Assembly (NCBI GenBank): GCA_035690065.1
Contig: DASSKW010000018.1
Location: 1 to 29,379 of the forward strand
Direction of reading: 5' to 3'
DNA: 29,379 nt
From: DASSKW01 sp035690065
GTDB lineage: Bacteria > Pseudomonadota > Gammaproteobacteria > Natronospirales > REEB76
In this document: positions 1 through 11,422 of the stretch, piece after piece
How the letters are laid out: every line of letters begins with the position of its first letter
How positions within the stretch are numbered: the stretch's first letter is position 1
Notes under the pieces: generated by a model
The model's database searches: none
What the model was told of the DNA's origin: nothing
Seen by the model: the letters and a program-made list of their open reading frames with translations, nothing else
Program-made: the position numbers and the translations under genes

Positions 1-1417
<1,417 letters not shown>

Positions 1418-1447
1418 GATCGGAATCCTCGAAGTCCTGTTATCCGG

Positions 1448-1993
1448 TTACTGAATCATGGTCGCCGCGAGGCGACCGAGTTTGTCGCGCACGGAACCGT
1501 CGATCACCAGATCGCCGGCGCGGATGATGGCGCCGCCGATGAGGGATTTGTCCGTCACGCAGTTGAGCTTCACTTTGCGGCCCAGCTTCTTCTGCAAGGC
1601 CACGCTGATGCGCGCCTGTTCCGCAGCATCCAATTCCGTGCTGGCACGCACATCCACTTCCACCGTGCCTTCCGCTTCGGCGCGCAGAGCGGCGTAATCC
1701 GCGGCGATCTCCGGCAGGATGCCGAGCCGATGATATTCGGCCAGCAGCTTGACGAAATTGCGGGCCGGCTGATCCAGCTTGGCGCCGGCTTTCGCTGCCA
1801 GCTCGATCAATACCTCGGCGTACACCGCGGACGGTATCAGCGAATCGCCCAGCATCACCTGCACGCTGTGATCGCGCGACAGTGCGGCAAGCAACCCCAG
1901 GGTCTTGTCCCAGCTTTCGAGTGCAGCATGCTCGCTGGCGATCTCGAATACCGCCTTGGCATAGGGGCGTGCGAGGGTGATGGTTTCAGCCAT
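1448..1993 (-). CDS. atpH: ATP synthase F1 subunit delta
   Basis: Delta (OSCP-like) subunit of 181 residues, which joins the peripheral stalk (AtpF) to the top of F1. The N-terminal helical domain begins MAETITLARPYAKAVFEIA, the usual start of this family. The C-terminal part has the conserved segment LIGGAIIRAGDLVIDGSV near residues 150-170. The length is typical. The ATG at 1993 follows a GGAG six bases upstream and lies 14 nt after the atpF stop. Its position between atpF and atpA is canonical. Confidence 0.97.
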   Translation of the reverse strand: MAETITLARPYAKAVFEIASEHAALESWDKTLGLLAALSRDHSVQVMLGDSLIPSAVYAEVLIELAAKAGAKLDQPARNFVKLLAEYHRLGILPEIAADYAALRAEAEGTVEVDVRASTELDAAEQARISVALQKKLGRKVKLNCVTDKSLIGGAIIRAGDLVIDGSVRDKLGRLAATMIQ

Positions 1994-2007
1994 TAGTCGC
2001 TCCGCGC

Positions 2008-2481
2008 TCAGTGGATCTGCGTGGCGAGTTCATCCAACAGCGCCTTGTGCACTTTTGGATCGATCTCGCGCTCGATGATGCGCTCGGCCGCGGCGATGGC
2101 GACTTTCGCCACCTCGGTCCGCAACGCATCCTTGGCGCGATTCAATTCCTGCTGGATCTCGGCCTTGGCCGCATCCACCTGACGCGCGCGCTCGACTTGT
2201 GCTTCCTTGCGCGCTTCTTCCAGGATGCGCGAAGCCTGCTGGTTGGCGACATCCACCACTTCCACGCCCTTGTCGCGCGCTTCGTGCAGGATCGCGGTGG
2301 CCCGGGACTGGGCGTTCTCCAGGTCCTTGCGACCACGTTCGCCGGCGGCCAGACCATCCGCGATCTTCTGCTCGCGATCGGACATCGCCTTGATGATGTG
2401 CGGCCAGATGAACTTCATGGTCAGCCACAGAAACAGGCCGAACACGATCATTTCCGCAATCAGTGAAGCATTGATATTCAC
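2008..2481 (-). CDS. atpF: ATP synthase F0 subunit b
   Basis: Subunit b, the dimeric peripheral stalk. It has 157 residues, with one N-terminal membrane helix (about residues 5-25), then a long charged, Ala/Glu/Arg-rich coiled coil to the end. The start is GTG at 2481 (MNINASLIAEMIVFGLFLW), supported by a GGAGG nine bases upstream; no ATG in frame fits better. Length and start match gammaproteobacterial b subunits. It sits between atpE and atpH. Confidence 0.97.
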   Translation of the reverse strand: MNINASLIAEMIVFGLFLWLTMKFIWPHIIKAMSDREQKIADGLAAGERGRKDLENAQSRATAILHEARDKGVEVVDVANQQASRILEEARKEAQVERARQVDAAKAEIQQELNRAKDALRTEVAKVAIAAAERIIEREIDPKVHKALLDELATQIH

Positions 2482-2513
2482 GGTCGTTGACCTCCGGGAT
2501 TACTCGACGGCGC

Positions 2514-2813
2514 TTAGTGGCCGGCAGCCGCTTGGGCCGCCTTCACCACCGCGCTCGCGAACGGGTTGGCGAAGATGAAGTACAGCGAGAAGCCGATGCC
2601 GATCATCGCCACCGCATCCAGCAGACCCGCCATCAGGAACATGCGGCCGGCGAGCATGCCGGACAGTTCCGGCTGACGTGCGCAGCCTTCCAGGAATTTG
2701 CCGCCGAGAATGCCGAAACCGACGGCAGTTCCCAACGCGCCCAGACCGAACACCAGACCAACGGCGATGGCAGTCATGCCCTGCACGTTGGCGATCAGAT
2801 TCACGATATCCAT
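2514..2813 (-). CDS. atpE: ATP synthase F0 subunit c
   Basis: Proteolipid subunit c, which forms the rotating membrane ring. It has 99 residues and two membrane helices joined by the polar loop ARQPE (about 45-49). The ion-carrying acid is Asp66 in LLDAVAMIGIG. I do not see the Gln plus Glu-Thr/Ser ligand set of sodium-type rings, so a proton-driven enzyme is inferred. A strong GGAGGAG ribosome site precedes the ATG, consistent with the high copy number of subunit c. The protein is longer than the 79-residue E. coli form, with extra residues at both ends. Confidence 0.97.
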   Translation of the reverse strand: MDIVNLIANVQGMTAIAVGLVFGLGALGTAVGFGILGGKFLEGCARQPELSGMLAGRMFLMAGLLDAVAMIGIGFSLYFIFANPFASAVVKAAQAAAGH

Positions 2814-2854
2814 TTGAAACTCCTCCGGACAGATTTCAGAACAGGGTTGAAAAC

Positions 2855-3697
2855 TTAATGCGCATCGTGTGTCTCATGCGCCATGCTCAGATACACGATA
2901 GTCAGCATCATGAAAATGAATGCCTGGATGGTGATGATCAGCAGGTGGAACCCGGTCCAGACCAGGCCACAGATGATCCCGAGCACACCCAGTGCAGCGC
3001 CGCCAACACCGTGGGTAAATTGCGCCAGCAGCAGCGCGATCAGCACGAACAGCAACTCGCCGGCATACATGTTGCCGAACAGTCGCAGTGACAACGACAC
3101 CGGCTTGGCGAGATCCTCCACCAGCCGCAACAACACGTTGATCGGGATGAACGCCCAGTGATTGAACGGGTGCAGCACGATCTCCTTGCCGTAACCGCGC
3201 GCTCCCTTGATCTTGATACTGTAGAAGATCATCAGCAGGAATACGCTGATGGACATGGCAAAGGTCATGTTGAGATCGTTGCTGGGCACCACTTTCAGAT
3301 ACACGTGCTCGGGATCGGCGCCGAACGGTGACGCACCCCACGCCGCGAGCCGTGGCAGCAGATCCACCGGGATCATGTCCATGAAATTCATGAGCCAGAC
3401 CCACACGAAGATGGTCAGTGCCAACGGCGCGACCAGCTTGCTGCGGCCGTGAAAGGTCTCCTTGACCTGGGAATCCACGAAACTCACTATCATCTCGACG
3501 AAATTCTGCCAGCGCCCCGGCACCCCGGAACTGGCCTTGCGCGCGACCATCCAGAAACTGAAGAAGAACAGGAACCCGAGCACCAACGACACCAGCAGCG
3601 TATCGAGGTTGAGTGACCAGAATCCATTCCCCACCGTCCAGTACGACAAGTGGTGGTGAATATATTCGTCAGCAGTGATCGGGGTCGTTTGACTCAT
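2855..3697 (-). CDS. atpB: ATP synthase F0 subunit a
   Basis: Subunit a, the stator channel of F0, 280 residues with several membrane helices. The essential arginine is Arg205 in SLSLRLFGNMYAGELL. The segment HPFNHWAFIPIN (about 176-187) is also typical. The frame is open further upstream, but the ATG at 3697 (MSQTTPITADEYIHHHLSYW) is the likely start: it overlaps the atpI stop in an ATGA arrangement, which suggests translational coupling. Confidence 0.97.
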   Translation of the reverse strand: MSQTTPITADEYIHHHLSYWTVGNGFWSLNLDTLLVSLVLGFLFFFSFWMVARKASSGVPGRWQNFVEMIVSFVDSQVKETFHGRSKLVAPLALTIFVWVWLMNFMDMIPVDLLPRLAAWGASPFGADPEHVYLKVVPSNDLNMTFAMSISVFLLMIFYSIKIKGARGYGKEIVLHPFNHWAFIPINVLLRLVEDLAKPVSLSLRLFGNMYAGELLFVLIALLLAQFTHGVGGAALGVLGIICGLVWTGFHLLIITIQAFIFMMLTIVYLSMAHETHDAH

Positions 3698-4086
3698 GCC
3701 ATCTGTCCGAAGCTGATCCTGAGAAGGCCCACCCAATACGCTGTATAGGTGGCCATATACGCCAATATCAGCGGCAGGAACGCCGCCTTCAATACCACGA
3801 TGGCCAACGCGAACAATGCCACCGTCAATCCAAATTTGATTGTTTCAGCCAACCAAAGCCGCGCAAACCAGGCGCGCGGCCCTGCGGCCAGGCCGCCGGC
3901 GAAGACCCGCTTCGCCATGTAGAAACTCGCTACTACGTTGATGAGGCCGCCCAGCAGAGCCGACACGCCGGCATGGCTGCCGCCGGCCAGTGCCGCTATC
4001 AAGGCAGCCAGCAGCGTCACCGCAAGCTGCAGGCCGATTATCCACATCGCGCCGCGCCTGGCATTCTCGAAGGTGCCGGCTATCAC
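3694..4086 (-). CDS. atpI: ATP synthase assembly protein I
   Basis: AtpI, a small membrane protein of about 130 residues that helps assemble the c-ring and is not part of the final enzyme. Four hydrophobic segments are visible, with a glycine-rich ALLGGLINVVASFYMAKR between the second and third, as in gammaproteobacterial AtpI. The longest frame begins with GTG at 4086, with a GGGGCGAG upstream as a modest ribosome site. An ATG at 4047 (MWIIGLQLAV) is an alternative. It is the first gene of the atp operon. Confidence 0.9.
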   Translation of the reverse strand: MIAGTFENARRGAMWIIGLQLAVTLLAALIAALAGGSHAGVSALLGGLINVVASFYMAKRVFAGGLAAGPRAWFARLWLAETIKFGLTVALFALAIVVLKAAFLPLILAYMATYTAYWVGLLRISFGQMA

Positions 4087-4175
4087 ACACTCGCCCCAGA
4101 CAACAAAAAAGCCACGTCGTTACCGGGTGCGGCAGCGGTGTGGCGCGTCAGACCCCAACGTGTGGAGAGCCCGCT

Positions 4176-4204
4176 ATTCTAGCGGGCCGGGGAGGGTTCT
4201 TCAA
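4176..4204 (-). promoter_or_regulatory. Sigma-70 promoter of the atp operon
   Basis: Read on the minus strand: -35 TTGAAG (4204-4199), a 17-base spacer, then -10 TAGAAT (4181-4176). These match the consensus hexamers at 4 of 6 and 5 of 6 positions with ideal spacing. Transcription would begin near 4169, about 80 nt before the atpI start. The -10 lies in the loop of a 7-bp inverted repeat (4169-4187). Confidence 0.65.
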
Positions 4205-4216
4205 TCATTTATGGCC

Positions 4217-4242
4217 TAAAAATTGACCGTTTGGCCGAAACG
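4217..4242 (-). terminator. Weak terminator after parB
   Basis: About 29 nt after the parB stop, the minus strand reads CGTTT-CGGCC-AAACG followed by a short spacer and AATTTTTA. The stem is only five pairs (slightly more with a bulge), so termination may be partial. It lies just before the atp promoter, consistent with a transcription-unit boundary. Confidence 0.4.
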
Positions 4243-4270
4243 TCGTCATGCAGACACAAACCGGCTGCGA

Positions 4271-5164
4271 TCAGCGGATGCGGGCCAGGATGCCATCCAG
4301 TTCGTCGAGACTGGAATACTGGATCACCAGCTTGCCCTTGCCGCCGCTGCCGGCCTCGACTGTGACTTTGGCACCCAACTTCTGGGTCAGGTCGGTCTCG
4401 AGTTGGCGGATATTGGGATCTACGCGGCGAGCGCCCTTCGGCGGGCTGGCACCGTCCTCCTTGAGCAGCCGCCGCACCAAGTTCTCGGTCTCTCGGACCG
4501 ACAGACCGCGGTCCGTGACCCGCCGTGCCGCGCCGGTCTGGGCCAGACCCTTGAGGGGCAGCAAGGCCCGGGCATGACCCATCTCAAGGTCGCCCTGTTC
4601 GACCATCTCCTTCACATCGTCGGTGAGTTCCAGCAACCGCAACAGATTGGTGACTGCGGCGCGCGAACGGCCAACCGCTTCAGAGGCCTGCTGATGCGTC
4701 ATCTCGAATTCGCTGATCAGCCGTTGCAGCGCCTGGGCCTCTTCCAACGGGTTGAGGTTCTCGCGCTGGATGTTCTCGATCAGCGCCATGGCGATGGCGG
4801 CGCGGTCCGGCACATCGCGCACTACGGCGGGGATCTGCCGCAGACCGGCCATCTGCGCAGCACGCCAGCGGCGTTCGCCGGCGATGATCTCGTAGCGCCG
4901 CTCGCCGACCGGGCCGCTCCCGCTAGAGCCTCCACTTAATGGGCGAACGACGATCGGCTGCACCAGGCCCTGGGCTTTGATGGAATCCGCCAGGTCCTGG
5001 AGACTTTCCTGGCGCATGTGCATGCGGGGCTGATATTTGCCCGGCTGGATCAGGTCCACCGGCAATTCGCGCAATTCTTCCCCTGTGTCATCGCCGCTGA
5101 CCGGCACCGCCCCACTTAACAGGGCATCCAGGCCGCGGCCCAGTCCTTTGCGTTTTACTGCCAC
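4271..5164 (-). CDS. parB: Chromosome partitioning protein ParB
   Basis: ParB binds parS sites near the origin and spreads along DNA as a CTP-dependent clamp, working with ParA in chromosome segregation. The frame is open to a GTG at 5179. The GTG at 5164 is preferred because a GGGAG lies eight bases upstream and the protein then begins MAVKRKGLGRGLDALLSG, the usual ParB start (297 residues). The nucleotide-binding box GERRWRA is at about 96-102. The segment ENIQRENLNPLEEA (about 130-143) is typical, and a helix-turn-helix follows at about 157-178. I found no consensus parS site in this window. Confidence 0.95.
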   Translation of the reverse strand: MAVKRKGLGRGLDALLSGAVPVSGDDTGEELRELPVDLIQPGKYQPRMHMRQESLQDLADSIKAQGLVQPIVVRPLSGGSSGSGPVGERRYEIIAGERRWRAAQMAGLRQIPAVVRDVPDRAAIAMALIENIQRENLNPLEEAQALQRLISEFEMTHQQASEAVGRSRAAVTNLLRLLELTDDVKEMVEQGDLEMGHARALLPLKGLAQTGAARRVTDRGLSVRETENLVRRLLKEDGASPPKGARRVDPNIRQLETDLTQKLGAKVTVEAGSGGKGKLVIQYSSLDELDGILARIR

Positions 5165-5207
5165 AGAGTTGTCTCCCACGAAGAGCTGGGCATTTTAGCA
5201 GCAAGCT

Positions 5208-5996
5208 TCATGTTGCGACCGTCCCGGCCTGCTTGTCTTCGCGCCGCAGCATCTCCCCGGCCAGGGCCAGATAGGCGAGCGCACCCCGCGACGTATTGTC
5301 GTGTTTGAGGGCCGGCAAGCCGAAACTCGGCGCTTCCGCCAGCCGCACGTTGCGCGGGATCACCGTGCGATAGACCTTGTCGCCGAAATGCATGATGAGC
5401 TGCGCCGAGACTTCATTGGCGAGGTTATTGCGCGGATCGTACATGGTGCGCAGGATGCCCTCGATCTCGAGCCGCGGATTCACGCTCTGCTTGATGCGTT
5501 CCACGGTCGCGACCAACGCCGAGAGCCCTTCCAGCGCGTAGTACTCGCACTGCATCGGGATCAGGACGCCGTCGGCCGCGGCGAGCGCATTCACCGTCAG
5601 CATGTTCAGCGAAGGCGGACAGTCGATGAGTATGTAATCGTAATCCACGCGCGCATCTGCCAATGCCTCGCGCAAACGTGCCTCGCGGCGATCGGCACCG
5701 ATCAGGGTGACTTCCGCGGCAGTCAGATCGCCGTTGGCGGGCAACAGGGTCAGGCCGCTGGCCTCGACCTTGACCAGGGCATCCGCCAGTTTGACCTCGC
5801 CCATCAACACGTCGTAGCTGCTGGCCTTGAGCTGGTGCTTGTTCACGCCCGAACCCATGGTGGCGTTGCCCTGCGGATCGATATCCACCAGCAGCACGCG
5901 GCGTTTGGTCGCCGCCAGCGAAGCGGCCAGATTGACCGCCGTGGTGGTCTTGCCGACGCCACCTTTCTGGTTGGTAACCGCGATGATCTTGCTCAT
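5208..5996 (-). CDS. parA: Chromosome partitioning ATPase ParA (Soj)
   Basis: ParA/Soj ATPase of 262 residues, partner of ParB. The deviant Walker A motif KGGVGKTT is at 11-18. LLVDIDPQGNAT (Walker A' region, about 35-46) and LIDCPPSLN (Walker B) follow. Length and lack of an N-terminal DNA-binding domain mark it as the chromosomal type, not a plasmid type. It starts 31 nt after the rsmG stop and ends 43 nt before parB, so rsmG-parA-parB form one unit. Confidence 0.96.
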   Translation of the reverse strand: MSKIIAVTNQKGGVGKTTTAVNLAASLAATKRRVLLVDIDPQGNATMGSGVNKHQLKASSYDVLMGEVKLADALVKVEASGLTLLPANGDLTAAEVTLIGADRREARLREALADARVDYDYILIDCPPSLNMLTVNALAAADGVLIPMQCEYYALEGLSALVATVERIKQSVNPRLEIEGILRTMYDPRNNLANEVSAQLIMHFGDKVYRTVIPRNVRLAEAPSFGLPALKHDNTSRGALAYLALAGEMLRREDKQAGTVAT

Positions 5997-6027
5997 AACT
6001 ACCGGCTCTATGGATGGATTCGGCGCT

Positions 6028-6657
6028 TCAGTTTCTGTTTATCTGGACCACACAGCGTTGTGCATCCAGTCCGGGCACCCGCAGTACCCGTACCTGCGCG
6101 GTCAACCCGGGCGGCAGGGCCTGCAATTCTGTTTCCGGCGCCTCGCCTTTCATGGCCAGCCAGCAGCCATCTGGGGCGCATAGCTGTCCGGTCAGACGCA
6201 GAAAATCCGTCAACGAGGCGAAGGCGCGGCTGACCACGGTAGCAAAGGGTTCGGCCGGGCGGTAGTCCTCGACCCGCGCCTGCACGATTTCGACATTACG
6301 CAGACCCAGCGTAGCCACGGCCTGGACCATGAAACGGGTCTTCTTGCCGTTGCTGTCCAGCAGCACGAACTGTCGTTCAGGAAAAGTCAGCGCCAACGGG
6401 ATCCCCGGCAGACCTGCGCCGCTGCCGACATCCAGGACTCGTCCGCCACACAGAAACGGCGCGATCGCCAGGCTATCGAGCAGGTGCCGGGTGACCATCT
6501 CCGCCGGATCGCGCACTGCGGTGAGGTTATACGCCTGGTTCCACTTCGCCAGCAGCTCCACATAGTCGAGCAAGCGCACCTGCTCCGCGGCCGGCAACGT
6601 CAGTTGCAGTTCATGCAGACCCGTAGCCAGCAATGAGGAACGATCCATTTGCGTCAT
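6028..6657 (-). CDS. rsmG: 16S rRNA (guanine-527 N7)-methyltransferase
   Basis: RsmG (GidB) methylates G527 of 16S rRNA using S-adenosylmethionine. It has about 209 residues. The SAM-binding motif VLDVGSGAGLPGIPLAL lies in the first third, preceded by KWNQAYNLTAVRDPAEMVTR, a family signature. The frame is open further upstream, but ATG 6657 (MTQMDRSSLL) or ATG 6648 gives the normal length; neither has a clear ribosome site. It heads the rsmG-parA-parB unit. The usual upstream neighbour mnmG is missing. Confidence 0.95.
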   Translation of the reverse strand: MTQMDRSSLLATGLHELQLTLPAAEQVRLLDYVELLAKWNQAYNLTAVRDPAEMVTRHLLDSLAIAPFLCGGRVLDVGSGAGLPGIPLALTFPERQFVLLDSNGKKTRFMVQAVATLGLRNVEIVQARVEDYRPAEPFATVVSRAFASLTDFLRLTGQLCAPDGCWLAMKGEAPETELQALPPGLTAQVRVLRVPGLDAQRCVVQINRN

Positions 6658-6721
6658 GCGCGATGCGGCGAGTAAGAACGATGTGCCAGCATAACAAAGC
6701 TGCTGCAACAGTCTTTATCCA

Positions 6722-7462
6722 TCAGGATAAAAGGATCAGGAATCCGTTGTAACACACATGCAGCAATATCCCCGGCCAGAGTGATCGATAACGCAAGCGC
6801 AGGAATACTGCCGCCAGCGCCAGACATCCCACCAGCAGGAATCCCGGCCAGTAGTGGATCTTGTCGGCAGCATGCAGCACCACGAATGCCAGCGTGGTGA
6901 CTATGACGGCGGCGCCAGTACCGAAACTCCGCGCTACGCCGGCAAATCCGGCACCACGAAAGATGAACTCTTCCACCGGCGGTGCGATGACTACTGCCAC
7001 CAGGACGAACAGGATATATGGTAGTCCATGACTGGCCGAGAGTTGCTGCATCGGTCCGGTAAGCTGGTTGAGATCGGGTGGCAGGAAATGCTGGACCACC
7101 CCTACCAATACGACCAGCGCTCCCGCGATCAGGATCGCGACAGCATAGGAATCGCGCCGTGTCGGAGCACGCCATGCGACATCGGTGGCATTCGCGCCAC
7201 GCAACCAGGGTTTGGCGTGATGCAAGGTAAACAGCAGCACCCACGCTACGCCGAGCAACATGCCGAATGTAATCGACCACGCGAGTACCTGGGTTCCAGG
7301 CTGCAGATGAGCCGGGATCTTTCCGCCATGTAGCGCGGACTCTACGCCTATGCCCATCCCCCAAAACAGGCCGACCAGAACAGACCCCGCCAGCATGGCA
7401 AAGACATAGCCGAGCACCAGCCACAGGGCGAACCAGGCATTCAGTTTGCGCGTCGGTGTCAT
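6722..7462 (-). CDS. CPBP-family intramembrane metalloprotease
   Basis: Predicted membrane protease of the CAAX/CPBP (Abi) family, 246 residues with about seven to eight hydrophobic segments. The three family motifs are present: EEFIFRG with Glu164, Glu165 and Arg169; the His197 region LAFVVLHAA; and His235/Asn239 in LLHVCYN. These place metal ligands within the membrane. The frame is open upstream, but ATG 7462 overlaps the stop of the preceding gene by ATGA, which fixes the start. Substrate is unknown; family members act in prenyl-protein processing, bacteriocin self-protection or signalling. It occupies the place where mnmG is usually found. Confidence 0.85.
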   Translation of the reverse strand: MTPTRKLNAWFALWLVLGYVFAMLAGSVLVGLFWGMGIGVESALHGGKIPAHLQPGTQVLAWSITFGMLLGVAWVLLFTLHHAKPWLRGANATDVAWRAPTRRDSYAVAILIAGALVVLVGVVQHFLPPDLNQLTGPMQQLSASHGLPYILFVLVAVVIAPPVEEFIFRGAGFAGVARSFGTGAAVIVTTLAFVVLHAADKIHYWPGFLLVGCLALAAVFLRLRYRSLWPGILLHVCYNGFLILLS

Positions 7463-7773
7463 GCCTGAGGCGGCCTGGCATCCACTACCGACTGCTCGCC
7501 GACCGTCGCTGCCGGGTTTTTCCGGGTGCCGGGTAATATGCGATTCCAGGTGCCAAGCACTGCGAGTACGACAGAGATCGCAAAGATGCTCCAACGACAC
7601 AAAGACAGGACCATGGCGTGATTGCGTGCAAAATCAAATGCGGCCTGCATTAATTCCTGGGTATTGGATACATCTACACCGCGAATCATGATCAGGCTTG
7701 TGATGATGAAAAATCCGAGATAGAGCACGAGGAAGAACACTACGAACCAGACGATCCCCATGAAAATGCGCAT
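7459..7773 (-). CDS. Small membrane protein, function unknown
   Basis: A 104-residue protein I do not recognise. It has two strong hydrophobic helices (about residues 4-28 and 52-72) and a polar C-terminal tail of about 30 residues rich in Pro, Ala and Arg. ATG 7773 (MRIFMGIVWFVVFF) follows CTGGGG and starts directly at the first helix. The stop overlaps the start of the CPBP protease (ATGA), so the two are translationally coupled and may work together. Confidence 0.65.
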   Translation of the reverse strand: MRIFMGIVWFVVFFLVLYLGFFIITSLIMIRGVDVSNTQELMQAAFDFARNHAMVLSLCRWSIFAISVVLAVLGTWNRILPGTRKNPAATVGEQSVVDARPPQA

Positions 7774-7873
7774 CGCGATTGCCCCAGGTTGAAATAAAAA
7801 ACCGTGCCCTTCTGGCAAACCCGCAAAAGCCCGTCAAACAACTTGTGATTTGCAGAGACGGAATCTGCAGCAT

Positions 7874-9664
<1,791 letters not shown>

Positions 9665-9722
9665 GCGGCCAGTGTAGTCAAAACCGGTCCCGGCTGCATC
9701 GGGGGCAGTATCGCAACCCCGG

Positions 9723-11312
9723 CTACAGCAGCTTCTGCGGATCAACCAGCTTCAAAGCACTGACCGCGCCGGTCTTGAGATTCACCAACGCGATGCGGTT
9801 GTGATTGGTGTCGGCAACATACAGCGTGTCGCCGGCCACACTCACACCACCCGGCTCATCGAACTGGCCGTCACCCCCGGCCAACGTCGTGACGCGCCGG
9901 GTTGCCGGGTCGAGCGCCTTGATCTTGCTGTTGTAGGTATCCGCTATATATAAGTATCCGGCATGCCAGACGATACCGAGATCGTGCTGCAGACGCACGT
10001 CATCGCCGACCCCATCCACATCGCCGAAATCGAACAGGCCGGTGCCGACCAGATTGCGCACCCCGGCATCATCGCCGAAGCCGACTTGTCGCACCGCGCT
10101 GGCTTCCGGATCCGCAACGTAGAGATATTTGCCGTCGGTGGTCAGTCCGCTGGATTGCGCGAAGCTGGCATCGCTCAGTGAACCGGCATCCACGCCTTCC
10201 TGACCGGAACCGGCGTAGAGCCGTAACTTGTCGGTCAGCGGATCGTAAGTCCATAACTCGTGCTGACCGGCCATCGCGATATACAACAGGCCGTCATGGA
10301 ATAACACCGCCCACGGCGTATTGAGCGCAGTGCCTTTGGCCTTGTAGGAACTGCTGGTCATGTATTGTTGCCGACCATCGCCGGCCACGGTCGTGACCCG
10401 CTGCGTCTTCAGATCGATCTTGCGGATCGCATTGTTGTCGGTATCGGCAACATACAAGGTATCGGGATTCGCCAGTGTCATGCCCTGCGGATAACGAAAC
10501 GCAGCATGCGCATAGTCGCCATCCTGCAAACCGGGCTTGCCATTGCCGATCACAGTCTCGACCTTACCCGCAAGCGAGGTCACCACGATGCGGTTGTGGT
10601 TCGAATCGGCGATGAACAGCCGGTCATGTGCGGCATCGGCCAGCACCTTGCCCGGATAGAGCAATTGCGTGTGCGGCATCTTCGCCTGCGCACCGGCGAA
10701 CCAGGGTGGTTTGCGGTTCAATTCGCCCTTGGCGGCAAACTCCTTGTCGAGTGTGCCGATCACCCGATCCAGCAATGCGTAATGACCCTCGCCTGAAACC
10801 TGCCCGACTACGTTGCCAGCTGGATCGATCACAGTCAGCGTCGGCCAGCCGGTGGCACCGTATTCATTCCAGATCTGCAGGTTGCGATCATTCACCACTG
10901 GATGTGTAAGTCCATAGCGCTGCACGATAGCCGCGATGTGTGCGGTCTTGCCTTCGGTCGCGAACTTGGCGGAATGCACACCGATGATGACCAGGCTGTT
11001 GCCGTATTTCGCTTCCAGCTTCTTCAGATCAGGGATGATGTGAAAACAGTTGATACAACCGTAGGTCCAGAAATCCAGCAGCACCACCTTGCCCCGCAGT
11101 TCGGATAATTTTACCGGCTTGCCGCCGGTATTGATCCAGTCGAGCCCGGCCGGGAACGCAGGCGCGGCGACCTTGCCGGCCAGCATCGGCACCTCGGATG
11201 CCATCGCGAGCGGGATGGAACCGCCGCCTTTCACCCAAAACCAGCCCAGCACGATGGCGGCACTCACCGCCAGCACGGCCATATTCAACGACAGACGACG
11301 GATGCGATTCAT
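9723..11312 (-). CDS. Membrane-anchored thioredoxin-like / NHL beta-propeller protein
   Basis: A 529-residue protein related to NHLRC2. After an N-terminal signal or anchor helix (about 11-28) comes a thioredoxin-fold domain (about 45-200) whose active site reads YGCINC (Cys86, Cys89), followed by a cis-Pro type segment GWPTLTVIDP. The C-terminal half carries repeated NHL blades, visible as LFIADSNHNRIVV, LYVADTDNNAIRKID, LYIADTYNSKIKALD and LYVADTNHNRIALV. It is probably periplasmic and a disulfide/redox protein; substrate unknown. ATG 11312 follows CAGGGATAACC. It lies 110 nt downstream of regA on the same strand and may be cotranscribed. Confidence 0.88.
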   Translation of the reverse strand: MNRIRRLSLNMAVLAVSAAIVLGWFWVKGGGSIPLAMASEVPMLAGKVAAPAFPAGLDWINTGGKPVKLSELRGKVVLLDFWTYGCINCFHIIPDLKKLEAKYGNSLVIIGVHSAKFATEGKTAHIAAIVQRYGLTHPVVNDRNLQIWNEYGATGWPTLTVIDPAGNVVGQVSGEGHYALLDRVIGTLDKEFAAKGELNRKPPWFAGAQAKMPHTQLLYPGKVLADAAHDRLFIADSNHNRIVVTSLAGKVETVIGNGKPGLQDGDYAHAAFRYPQGMTLANPDTLYVADTDNNAIRKIDLKTQRVTTVAGDGRQQYMTSSSYKAKGTALNTPWAVLFHDGLLYIAMAGQHELWTYDPLTDKLRLYAGSGQEGVDAGSLSDASFAQSSGLTTDGKYLYVADPEASAVRQVGFGDDAGVRNLVGTGLFDFGDVDGVGDDVRLQHDLGIVWHAGYLYIADTYNSKIKALDPATRRVTTLAGGDGQFDEPGGVSVAGDTLYVADTNHNRIALVNLKTGAVSALKLVDPQKLL

Positions 11313-11422
11313 GGTTATCCCTGCAAGACTGGTTCCGCGCCGGAATGGCGCGATAGCCCCGATTACACTCAAGACCCACCTGATCCCATAATTATTACGC
11401 GGGATCGCTGCCGGCAGATGCG

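Noticed and set aside
4038..4046. Perfect DnaA box TTATCCACA in atpI, and another at 26742-26750 in the kinase gene
   Set aside because: Single boxes inside coding genes and 22 kb apart. There is no cluster or AT-rich unwinding region, so no origin is called here.
4087..6027. parS site expected near parAB
   Set aside because: I looked at the CACGTG cores I could find (near 3303, 17761 and 18745). None is flanked by the parS arms.
11382..11406. GATCCC-N13-GGGATC inverted repeat between regA and the NHL gene
   Set aside because: The arms are short and the loop long, with no T-run. I could not call it a terminator or an operator with confidence.
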